Shown piece by piece: positions 1 through 8,800 of a DNA stretch of 34,205 bases; position 1 is the stretch's first letter, and each line of letters starts with the position of its first letter. The stretch comes from a bacterium ADurb.Bin236 (GTDB taxonomy: Bacteria; UBP15; UBA6099). Location: the NCBI GenBank assembly GCA_002069885.1, contig MWCD01000040.1, positions 1 to 34,205 of the forward strand. Reading direction: 5' to 3'. The position numbers and the translations under genes are program-made. The notes below the pieces were generated by a model. The model was not told the origin of the DNA. It made no database searches and worked only from the letters and a program-made list of their open reading frames with translations.

Positions 1-3000
1 GATGTATGTGTCGCTATCCTCAGGATATTGAAGCGCCAAGTTTATCGGGGCCACGTTATCCACAGCGAAGAACATCGAATACCGCGTCGCTCCCGTGTTA
101 GTTCCGTCTTTCGGAGTAATCCTCACATAAACAGCCGTGCTTTCTCCAAGATACGCTCCGCCTTCATTGTTCGCGTGCTGCGTGTGCCATACAAATGTGG
201 CTCCCGTCTGCGGCGTCGCTATCCCCGTTATCTGCCCAGTCGATGTTCCAGTATTAACTCCAGCGTTATTTACAACTCCCACCGACGACGATTCGATGTA
301 TGCCTGTCTCCATATCGTTCCTCCGTCCACCGAGAAATGCACCAACATAGAGCTTATATCGTTCTGCGGATCGGATATATCGAATGTAACAGTCACTTTT
401 CCTGTTCCGTCCGTCGAAGTCTGAACCGCCGACGCCACATAGGTGTCAGGCTCATCCTCGGCGACCAAAAAGTCCCAAGTCGGCGTCGAATAAGAGCTTT
501 CATTGCCGTACTGGTCTCTTGCTTTCACATGCCAGTAATACCTTACTCCCTGCGTGAGGGTGGCCGGATTCCATGTAAGTCCCGCCTGCCATCCACTCAC
601 TTGCACGCCTGTGGTTATACCCTCGTCCTCCGCCAGTTGTATGTAATATTCGATGCCTGAAATATCCGTCGCCGCCGCCACGGACATCGTCGGATCCGTA
701 GACACGCCCGTCGTGCCGTTCGGCGGTGTGGCGCAGTTGTAGTTCTTCGGAGCTTGGTTGTCCACCTTGAACGCGGAAGAAACCCTTGTTTCGCCCTGCG
801 CGGCATCGAACGTCGTCGCCCTCATATATATCGTGTCGTCCTCAAGCAGAAACGCTCCCCCCTCGTTGTCGACGCTCTTCGTCAACCACACGAACGTAGC
901 TCCCGCCTGTGGAGTCGCCACGCCTGTTATCTGCCCGGTAGACGTCCCGGCGCTCACGCCCGTGTTGTCCACCGTTCCCGCGCTCGCAGGGTCTTTTATT
1001 CTCGCCTGATACCATGTCGCGCCGTCTATGGAATACTCGATAAGGAGCCTTGCGGTGTCGTTGTTTAAGTCGGTTAGATTGTATGTTACCGTCACTTCTC
1101 CAGACGCGTCTGTCGCCTGATTGAAGCTCACAAAAGTTATCACCGGAGTCAATGGTATCGTCCTGAATGTGAACGCGGTGGTGTATGAAGCTTCCGTTCC
1201 GCAAGTGTCTTTTGCCTTGGCCCTCCAGTAATAAACCGTGTCTGCGGTCAACGCCAAAGGCACGGTCCATTCATCCGTCCCGCTCACCCATCCGCTCTGT
1301 TGCAAGTCCGTTGTGAACAGCGCGTCCGTCGCTATTTGAAAATAATACGACATTGGGGCGACATCCACCGCGCCCGTCACCTTAAGCGTCGGATTGAAGT
1401 CGACATTCGTCTCTCCGTCCGTCGGCGTGGAGTTCGCCAAACCGATCGGAGGCACGAGGTCCGCATAATAATTAATGTTTTCATTGTTATGCCAATACTG
1501 CTCGTTTCCGGCAGTGTCTCTGCATGAGATGTAAACATTGTTGTTTCCGGAAGAAAGACCCGTTACGTCGCATGTCAGCGTCTGCGTGCCGCTTCCCGAA
1601 CATGTCCCGTCCGCCGGAGCGGTCATGTTCGTGTAATCCTTGTCTGAAAGCGACCATCTGCACCACGCGTTCTCGTCCGTCGTGACTTCCACGCTCGGAC
1701 TGACGCTGCAGATGATATCGCCCTTGTCCGGATCCCACGTCAGTTGCGTCGGAGCCGCTGTGTCCACCGTATAGTTCAGTTCCTGTGAAACCCCATTTGA
1801 ACAACCGTCAACGCACGCGATATAAACGCTGTTGGCGCCCTGCGCCAGACCTGAAACATCACAAGATATATTCATGGTTCCAGCCCCGTTGCACTCGTTG
1901 GCTGGAGGAATGTCTCCGTATACTTGCGTTAAAAGCGACCATCTGCACGTCCCCACTTCGGATAAAAGCATCGTAATTGTGGGCGACGTGGTCATTATTG
2001 AGGAGCCGCTGGCCGGGTTGAACGTGCCTATCGTCGGATCCGTCCAGTCTATCGAAAATTGTCGCGTCTCCGCCGTCGCGGTGTTCCCGGCGATATCCGT
2101 GTTGTAAAATTCCGTTTGGCAAATATCCGTTCCTTGATCGCGGCAATTCGCCGCCGCCCCCACAGTGACAGACGGATCATTCCCGCATGTGTACGATGTC
2201 CATCCGAGAGTCTGAATCGCATTGCTCAACATTCTATAGTAACAAACATTAAGCCCCGAACCGCTGCCGTCAGAATTTGTAACGTCCGCTATAAAATTGC
2301 TATTCAGGCATGCTCCTGCCGCCGGGCTGTTTATCGTTGTCGTCGGATCCTGCCAATCTATAGAAAACTGTCTCGTTTGCGTCGTGCCCGTATTGCCTGC
2401 CGTATCTTCGTTGTAGAACTCGACTTGGCATATATTCGTTCCTTCGTCCCTGCAATCCGCAGCCCCTCCCACAGTGACTGTCGGATCGTTCCCGCATACA
2501 TAAGATGTCCACGCAAGCGTTTCAACCGCGTTGCTCACCACCCTGTAATAACACGTCGCAAGCCCGGAACCTCCAGTGTCGGCGTTCGTCACATCCACCG
2601 CAAAATCCGCTATTTGCCAAGAACCAGCCGCAGGGCTGTTAATTACCGTAGTCGGCTGCGTCCAGTCTATCGAGAACTGCCTCGTCACAGTCGTTCCCGT
2701 GTTCCCAGCCACATCGACACCGTAGAATTCCGTTTGACACATATTTGAGCCCTGATTTCTGCAGTTAGCCGCGGCTCCCACCGTTATCACTGGATCATTC
2801 CCGCATACATAAGCTGTCCATGCCAGCGTTTGAACCGCGTTGCTTAACACCCGGTAATAACATGTCCCCAGTCCCAACCCTGAGTCTGCATTCGTCACAT
2901 CGACTGTAAAATTCGATCCTCTCCATTCTCCTGCGGCGGGATCATTTATCGTCACGGTCGGTCCTTGGTTGTCCACGGTGAAAGCCCCTGATGACACCAT

Positions 3001-4053
3001 CGTCCCGTTGCCCCTCGGGTCTATCGGCGTCACCCTCAGCCACACCGTTGTGTCCTCCCCTGTGAACGCTCCGTTCTCGTTGCTCGCATTCTTAGTGTCC
3101 CAGATGAATGTGGCGTTGTTCCGGTTCGTCGCTATGGCAGTTATCTGTCCCGTCGATGTTCCCGCGCCCACCCCGGCGTTGTTCACCGTTCCGTGCGACG
3201 CGCTTTTGATATATGCCTGATACCAGTTTGTGTTATCGTAAGAATATTCTATCAGCAGAGAACAAGCCGCAAGTTCGGCGTCGGTGAGGTCATACTGGAG
3301 CGTCACTTCTCCGCTTCCATTCACAGATGTCTGCGACGCGCTGTCAATATTAAGAACCGGCGGCGCGTTGAATGTCACTGTCATGCTCACGAAGTCAATC
3401 TGCATCGATTCAGACACCCGAGACTCGTAAACCCCCCATGTTATCAGGCCTGTTGTCGCGCTTACGTAATCCGCAAAGTCTGTTGTCATCGAACGGGTAA
3501 AAGTCGTGTCAGCTCCTGTGGCGATGTTCTGCACCGCCCCCTGTTGCGTCCAGTTGGCGCTAGTCTGCCATGCAAGCCCCGTTTTTAGCACATGTATGGA
3601 ATGATTGGTTGCTCCTCCGTTAGTGTATCCTTCAAATAGAAAATCTATCTGGTCAATCCGCGAAATATCTTCGGCAATATTCATTTCGAACCACATAAAC
3701 ACCTGATCTCCGGCGCCCGGGTCAGTCGTCGTCCACCTTCCATTGTTAGATGTGGCAATGTTGTTATACTGCGCATTAGTCGCGATAACTTGAGAGTTCC
3801 TGTTGCCCGCAATTCCGGCAAAAGGAAAAATATCCACATCGCAGAAGTATGCCCAGCAAGCTGTTCCTCTAGCGCATGTGTCAAATTCATAAACAGTAGT
3901 TGCGCCGCTAGCCGCTGTCGCGTTGAAAAACAAACCCATTATCAACGCTATCGCGCTGACGGCTAAAGACATCGCCTTTAAAGACGAAGCCTTTCGCAAT
4001 CTAATCTTTTTTAGCCTGCTCGATTTATTGTATGTTGCGGAATTATTGATCAT
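1..4053 (-). CDS. Very large exported modular (Ig/Fn3-like) protein, C-terminus beyond the window
   Basis: An open frame of 1351 codons runs on the minus strand from ATG at 4053 to the left edge with no stop, so the 3' end is missing. The start has a GAGGTG ribosome site 4 bases upstream. The N-terminus has a long basic stretch, then a hydrophobic segment and an Ala-rich cleavage-like site near residues 25-50, consistent with a Sec signal peptide. Residues of about 55-230 form a Cys-containing beta-rich domain. After it come repeated beta-sandwich-like modules: three 103-residue repeats, two roughly 90-residue Cys-containing units (about 1480-2040), Fn3-like units near 450-730 and 1165-1430, and three copies of a module carrying TGQIT(G/A)(I/V)AT near 60-420, 760-1125 and 2985-3345. 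This resembles a secreted or surface adhesin or matrix protein. No enzyme motif or surface anchor is visible. The module assignments are by eye. Confidence 0.85.
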   Translation of the reverse strand, partial: MINNSATYNKSSRLKKIRLRKASSLKAMSLAVSAIALIMGLFFNATAASGATTVYEFDTCARGTACWAYFCDVDIFPFAGIAGNRNSQVIATNAQYNNIATSNNGRWTTTDPGAGDQVFMWFEMNIAEDISRIDQIDFLFEGYTNGGATNHSIHVLKTGLAWQTSANWTQQGAVQNIATGADTTFTRSMTTDFADYVSATTGLITWGVYESRVSESMQIDFVSMTVTFNAPPVLNIDSASQTSVNGSGEVTLQYDLTDAELAACSLLIEYSYDNTNWYQAYIKSASHGTVNNAGVGAGTSTGQITAIATNRNNATFIWDTKNASNENGAFTGEDTTVWLRVTPIDPRGNGTMVSSGAFTVDNQGPTVTINDPAAGEWRGSNFTVDVTNADSGLGLGTCYYRVLSNAVQTLAWTAYVCGNDPVITVGAAANCRNQGSNMCQTEFYGVDVAGNTGTTVTRQFSIDWTQPTTVINSPAAGSWQIADFAVDVTNADTGGSGLATCYYRVVSNAVETLAWTSYVCGNDPTVTVGGAADCRDEGTNICQVEFYNEDTAGNTGTTQTRQFSIDWQDPTTTINSPAAGACLNSNFIADVTNSDGSGSGLNVCYYRMLSNAIQTLGWTSYTCGNDPSVTVGAAANCRDQGTDICQTEFYNTDIAGNTATAETRQFSIDWTDPTIGTFNPASGSSIMTTSPTITMLLSEVGTCRWSLLTQVYGDIPPANECNGAGTMNISCDVSGLAQGANSVYIACVDGCSNGVSQELNYTVDTAAPTQLTWDPDKGDIICSVSPSVEVTTDENAWCRWSLSDKDYTNMTAPADGTCSGSGTQTLTCDVTGLSSGNNNVYISCRDTAGNEQYWHNNENINYYADLVPPIGLANSTPTDGETNVDFNPTLKVTGAVDVAPMSYYFQIATDALFTTDLQQSGWVSGTDEWTVPLALTADTVYYWRAKAKDTCGTEASYTTAFTFRTIPLTPVITFVSFNQATDASGEVTVTYNLTDLNNDTARLLIEYSIDGATWYQARIKDPASAGTVDNTGVSAGTSTGQITGVATPQAGATFVWLTKSVDNEGGAFLLEDDTIYMRATTFDAAQGETRVSSAFKVDNQAPKNYNCATPPNGTTGVSTDPTMSVAAATDISGIEYYIQLAEDEGITTGVQVSGWQAGLTWNPATLTQGVRYYWHVKARDQYGNESSYSTPTWDFLVAEDEPDTYVASAVQTSTDGTGKVTVTFDISDPQNDISSMLVHFSVDGGTIWRQAYIESSSVGVVNNAGVNTGTSTGQITGIATPQTGATFVWHTQHANNEGGAYLGESTAVYVRITPKDGTNTGATRYSMFFAVDNVAPINLALQYPEDSDTYI
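2041..2967 (-). repeat. Three tandem 309-bp coding repeats (103 residues each)
   Basis: Units lie at 2659-2967, 2350-2658 and 2041-2349 in coding order, with the same point in the repeat (the FSIDW motif) recurring exactly 309 bases apart. Each unit encodes an INSPAAG-like start, a VDVTN segment, CYYR(V/M)(L/V)SNA, CGNDP, NCR and ICQ(T/V)EFY. Conserved cysteines suggest disulfides within each repeat, which fits an extracellular location. The copies have diverged at the nucleotide level, so this is an old domain duplication and not a recent one. Confidence 0.85.
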
Positions 4054-4065
4054 AACACACCTCAA

Positions 4066-4094
4066 ATATTGAAAAAACAATATTGTATTGTCAA
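4066..4094 (-). promoter_or_regulatory. Candidate promoter for the exported-protein gene
   Basis: On the minus strand a perfect TTGACA lies at 4094-4089, followed after 17 bases by a weak AT-rich -10 candidate, CAATAT (4071-4066). The start codon is about 13 bases further on. The -35 is good and the -10 is poor, so this is tentative. Confidence 0.3.
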
Positions 4095-4218
4095 AATCTA
4101 TGCCATCTGGATATTCATTGATATGCGACTAAACAACTTAATTATTGGCTTGAATATACGCTTTTTTGAATCACTCTATTGCCAGCAAAATAAGAAAATT
4201 TGCGTGAATTAGATAACA

Positions 4219-4277
4219 ATGCACATTGATGCACATCACAAAGTCCATTCCATCACAATCAGTGCATGGTTATGCAC
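4219..4277. repeat. Cluster of TGCAC direct and inverted repeats
   Basis: ATGCACAT occurs at 4219-4226 and again at 4229-4236, exactly one helical turn apart. An inverted pair follows, GTGCAT at 4262-4267 and ATGCAC at 4272-4277, separated by GGTT. Four copies of the same core in 59 bases suggest a protein-binding site between the divergent genes. The TTATGCAC part also matches the core of the RIT inverted repeat at 30606. Confidence 0.45.
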
Positions 4278-4389
4278 CACATGAAATATTATTTTCAACA
4301 GACCGGACAACCACAAACTAGAAATAATTCAGCTTTAATATCGAACCTTCAGTCACATCAGCCTACCCCGCATTCCTCGCCAATGCAGG

Positions 4390-4429
4390 CTAAAAACAAA
4401 AGGGGCACTCCCTTTTCGGAACGCCCCTT
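4390..4429 (-). terminator. Rho-independent terminator-like hairpin, minus strand
   Basis: AAGGGGC at 4423-4429 (read on the minus strand) pairs with GCCCCTT at 4400-4406 as a 7-bp stem. It is followed on the minus strand by a T-rich tract, TTGTTTTTAG. It lies about 340 bases upstream of the exported-protein start, so it could be an attenuator in a long leader or could end antisense transcripts. The plus strand lacks a T tract. Confidence 0.5.
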
Positions 4430-4438
4430 CATGCTCAG

Positions 4439-4454
4439 CGGAGAGGGCTCTCCG
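4439..4454. repeat. Perfect inverted repeat CGGAGAG-GG-CTCTCCG
   Basis: Seven-base arms are separated by only two bases, giving a compact palindrome. It lies just upstream (minus-strand sense) of the terminator-like hairpin. It could be an operator, or a second RNA hairpin in a structured leader. Confidence 0.5.
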
Positions 4455-4639
4455 AGTTTGCACCTGAGAATATTGGGCCATATCAGAACCCCCTGGTGAT
4501 CACAATAGCAGTATGAAATATCCAGTTGATCGCTGGTTTCTTTACCAACCTACCCCACATTGTTTTTTCAATCTATGAATGCCGTTCATCATTTCGTTTT
4601 TTTTGCAACGAGGCCGGAAATTTGCCCAGTCAGGGTTTT

Positions 4640-4667
4640 TTGTCACAGGTTAAGAGTAAAATAGAAT
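4640..4667 (+). promoter_or_regulatory. Sigma-70-like promoter for the SWIM/ATPase/nuclease unit
   Basis: TTGTCA at 4640-4645 and TAGAAT at 4662-4667 are separated by 16 bases, each one base off consensus. Transcription would start near 4674, about 20 bases before the first start codon. No other promoter is evident before 13051. Confidence 0.55.
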
Positions 4668-4694
4668 CGGATGTAATGCAAGATTACGGGATAG

Positions 4695-5801
4695 ATGGAC
4701 ATGGGAACCGGCAAAAAACGACCAAAAAACAAGAAATTACGCATAAAAACAGGCGTTCTCCTTGATCTGGGTGGAATTAAAAAGCAGGAACGAGGGAAGC
4801 AATATCTTGATGATGGCAGAGTTCTGGCACTGGAATTTTCGGGTGCTGATGCAGTAAAGGCCTCGGTACTTGGCGAAAAGAAATATTCCGTAACAATCAC
4901 TGGATGGGACGCCCCCAAGTTCCGCTGTTTGTGTCCTTCATTTGAAAATGACGGTTTTTGCAAACACTGCGTGGCGGTGGCTCTGGCCGCTGAACAGGGA
5001 GTGGCGTTCGAAACCATCAGTAAAACTTACGTGAGAAGGTTGGTTGGTGGGATAAACAGTATTAAAAACACCGTAATGCCAAATCCAGGATGTGAGATCG
5101 CACACACCTCGAACGAAATGGGAGTCGCAGAAACCGGTGCCGTTGGAACTCATGGTGAATATCAATATCGACAGACTGAGAAAGGGCTTGTCATCTGGGG
5201 AGGTAGTGCAGCAAAGTCCCTTCTCGGAAAGTTCGTTTTGCTTCGATTGAAAGACGGTTTCCGAATTGACGGGTATTACTTTTACGACGGAATGGGTGGG
5301 AACTTCAGGCCGGTTGTGATGCCTGCGGATATGGATTTGCCGGATTGGACCGACGACTCCAGAAATCCGGTTTTCGAACCTGAGGCAATGCCGGACGGTC
5401 TCGATATCGAAATAGCCTCATACATCATCCACGACCATACGCCGAAGTCGTATTTCCAGAAATCCATCTTTCTGCGTGAACTGGAAGACATCGGCGCTTT
5501 CTGGCACGGCTGTTCCGATTGGCACATCAAAGGGATCGTATTGGAAAAGAGCGAGGTTTATGATGCGATAAAATCGGAGAAATACGGTTTCACAGAATTC
5601 AAGAACACGCCGGAATTCCTGTTCCCGAAAGTGTCTTTTCTGGCCGACGATTCAGTCGAAGTTTCATTTTTCTTTTTGTCCGGTGGCCTCGGTACGACCA
5701 GCGGGCTTTTCAAACCAACGGACATTCACCAACCAGGCGGAATAGTGCAATTCGGCAAGCGTGAATGTATCATTGATATGGGGCCGGGACCGATTCCATA
5801 A
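4695..5801 (+). CDS. SWIM zinc-finger protein
   Basis: This 368-residue protein has a basic N-terminus and a SWIM-type zinc finger, CxCx8CxH, at C78, C80, C89 and H91. SWIM domains are known to mediate DNA or protein contacts, often beside SWI2/SNF2 ATPases or in recombination proteins. The remaining roughly 270 residues are not recognised and contain an acidic middle and an Asp/His-rich segment. It is the first gene of a unit with the large GHKL ATPase 46 bases downstream, so it may supply nucleic-acid or partner recognition. The start is uncertain: ATG at 4695 and ATG at 4701 both lack a strong ribosome site. No signal peptide or membrane segment is seen. Confidence 0.8.
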   Translation: MDMGTGKKRPKNKKLRIKTGVLLDLGGIKKQERGKQYLDDGRVLALEFSGADAVKASVLGEKKYSVTITGWDAPKFRCLCPSFENDGFCKHCVAVALAAEQGVAFETISKTYVRRLVGGINSIKNTVMPNPGCEIAHTSNEMGVAETGAVGTHGEYQYRQTEKGLVIWGGSAAKSLLGKFVLLRLKDGFRIDGYYFYDGMGGNFRPVVMPADMDLPDWTDDSRNPVFEPEAMPDGLDIEIASYIIHDHTPKSYFQKSIFLRELEDIGAFWHGCSDWHIKGIVLEKSEVYDAIKSEKYGFTEFKNTPEFLFPKVSFLADDSVEVSFFFLSGGLGTTSGLFKPTDIHQPGGIVQFGKRECIIDMGPGPIP

Positions 5802-5847
5802 AATGCTTATGCGAATGTAAAGGTTATGGCAAGCAAGGGGCGTATCG

Positions 5848-8800
5848 ATGAGTAATTCCGAATTAAAGAAGTACATTGACGAACAGAGTCGGGAAAAAGT
5901 CGCTCATTACACATCCGGAATGCAGGCACTCAAGGATTTGACCGACCTCGGCAATGCTGATGAAAACACGTCACAGGACTATGCCGGTCGATTTGCGTTC
6001 GAACTGATGCAAAATGGGGCCGACGCATATCAGAAGGCCTCATCACGCAATCCGGATCGTTATCCCCCCGGAAGGGGCAAGGTGTTTTTCGCGCTGGCGG
6101 ATAATTGCTTGATCGTCGCCAATACGGGAACCCCCTTCAGCCATATTCCGGACCCGGGGGACCGCCAGGATATCAGCAGCATTGAAAGCATAAGCAGATT
6201 GGGTGAATCGACAAAGAAGAGCGGCGAATACATCGGCAACAAGGGTATCGGGTTTCGCTCGATCTACCAGATATGCAATCGGCTCTGGTTGATATCCGGT
6301 GGTTATCAGGTCCGATACGAAGGACACCACACTTACAAAGCAATATGCGATCATTTCGTTCAAGAAAATGCGTCCCCGGACAAAGACAGATGCCTCGATT
6401 ACATCAACCGTCATAAGAGCAAGATTCCAATGTTGAAGATCGGTTTTTGGTTTGAAATCGATGAACTGCCTGAAAACGTCGCGGATATCATAACTGAGTT
6501 GCAAAAGGCTGATTACGACACGATTCTTGTTCTTGAGCGTAACGAAAACAACCTTTCCGGCAACGTGGACCGAGCGTTTATATGGGATCGACTCGCTTCT
6601 CTTGGCGAGAAAGAAATTCTTTTTCTGGATACACTATGTGAAGTCCATTGTAGAAATGTGACCGCGCCGGAAAAGAGTTTTTCTTTTGCTCTCGAGCGTC
6701 AGGGCGACATGAGAATTGTCCGCAAGACCCCGGGTCAGGACAAGTGGGAATTTCTCGTATTCCCATTTCCCATTCCAGACATTGCCCAGAAAACACAAAA
6801 AGCACAAATCGCATTTTTATTGGATGCGGCGAAGCATCCCTGTCCAGCCGGTTCCGCTGATCGTGTTTTCTACACATTCTATCCGGCGATAAGGGAGAAT
6901 CACGGTTTCCCGTTTTTCATACACAGTTATTTCATGCTCAGTCCCAATAGGGAATATTTTAACTGCGAAGCTCTGAGTAATATAGAACGCAACAAGAAGT
7001 TGCTTGAGAGCCTTGCCGGTCATCTTGTCTGCGAGGTTGTACCTCGTCTGCGAGAACGTTTTTCAGATGTTTTTCTTCCAGATATTCTGATGCCAAGGCT
7101 GACGGATGTTATCAAAGAACGACTATCGGAGTTGGAAAAACAGCCGTCTCCCACATTGGAAGTGCTGTCGAGACAGGGGGCATTATCGGCCTGGTTTATC
7201 CGTGAAGTCCTTAAGCGTCTCTCGGATGAAGGACTTGTGCGTGATCTCAAGAACGCTTTTTTACCGATAAATAAACTGCGGCGCGCTCCAGTTACCGATC
7301 CTCTGGCGGCCCAAGTTGCGGATTGCCTTTTTAAGAAAATCGGCCAACATGCGGAGTCCGAAAGTTTCCCGGATGGTCTGACAGATCAAAGCCTTGCTCT
7401 GCTCAATGCGCTCTCCGATATAGAAGGGTTTTTCACAGGCAATATAATTACGCTTGAAACGCTTGCATTCGCTTTTGAAAACATTCCCTCGGGTTTCAAT
7501 TTTACTCCGGATGAAGCGGGAGCATTAATCGTTCTTCTGTCACGGCTGGCGGATAATGATCCTGAATCCTTGCGGATGGCGGTCGAGCGGATTCGAGTGA
7601 AAAGAGCACCGGTTCTGCCATGTCGCGGTGAAGAAAATAATCAACCGCTTCCGCAATACCCAGAAAAAGGAAAGCCAGTAAAAGCGAGTTTCGACGCGCC
7701 GCTTGTTTTTTATACGCCATCTCAGGCGGAAGCCGGTGACGACGATCTGGCCGTTGAGGAAATGGAAGAGTCGGTCGGGAAGCTCGATCTGCCCGCATTC
7801 TGCCATGTTCACGTTCTGAAGGATGAAGTTCTATCATCCGTATCACAGGTGGACACAGACCGGATGAGGACGATTCTCAGGGAACAGCTCGGTCTGCGCC
7901 CATTCAAACCAGAAGAAATATTCACACGAATAGCGGAATCAACGCTCGGTACGCCTGATGTCGTTCAGAATCTGAGCGACGGCCAGCATTGTGAATTTCT
8001 GGAGGCAACAATTCGGCTCATAGAAAGACGGCGCTTGAGAGGCAAAGTGCAAAGCCGAAAATATGATTTCAGACCGTGGTATCTGAAGGAACGTACCGAC
8101 TCGGATTGGCGGCTCTACTACTTTCTTTCAAAATCATTCATTCCCGTTGGAGATATGTGGGAACAAGGCAACAATGTGATTTTAGCCGGAAAACTGAGCG
8201 ATTCGGGTGAAAAGATTCGCCCTGCGTATGAAGGAACGTCTCAGGTTTTTCTGACGGACGGAAATGAATCGCCATGGTTCATTAAGCTGTTGAACACGTA
8301 CTTTGACCAGTACGTTGATACTTCCGATTCGGATGACATCGACATCGAATTGGAGCGAATGCGCTTCCGCCGATATGTGTATCTTTTATTGGGAGCATGG
8401 GACGGCATAAGACTTGAAATTATCCATCATACGGGAGGACGCTGGAGCGACGCCGGTTCGGCGATAGAGAATCCGCATTATTTCATTGATGCCGATGAAT
8501 GGAAAGAACACTGCGAGCGTGCAAAAAAAGAAATCCCCTGGTCTTCGTATTCGTTGGAAAACTGCCGTCTGACTCTGTCCACGGCGATGCCACATTTTTA
8601 CGAACTGACAACAGATGAACACAAGCGGGCAATGACAATTGAAGGTTTGCAGGCGGCGTTACAAACAATCAGAAAATGCACCCGCGCTGAAATTCTTTCG
8701 CCCGGCAATTCATACACGGAAATACCATCCTTCATTTATTCACAGTTACAACGATTCCCATGGGTTGAATCCGAATTCCGCGATCAGGCAATTCCAAACG

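Larger units (their letters stand above)
4054..4694. other. Divergent intergenic region, no gene found
   Basis: This 641-bp AT-rich stretch separates the minus-strand exported-protein gene from the plus-strand SWIM/ATPase unit. It holds candidate promoters at both ends, a cluster of TGCAC-type repeats at 4219-4277, a minus-strand terminator-like hairpin at 4390-4429 and a perfect short palindrome at 4439-4454. Short open frames here, such as 4266-4499, have no credible ribosome site or recognisable product. Confidence 0.6.

Noticed and set aside
28-3588. Plus-strand open frames across the exported-protein region
   Set aside because: They lie antisense to a continuous 1351-codon frame with a signal peptide and clear repeats, and they show Arg/Ser-rich shadow compositions.
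4266-4499. A 77-codon plus-strand frame in the intergenic region
   Set aside because: There is no ribosome site or recognisable product, and it covers the hairpin and palindrome.
4385-4500. Glycine or cobalamin riboswitch
   Set aside because: Fragments such as GGAGAG and GGTGCAAA are present, but the order and spacing do not fit either consensus.
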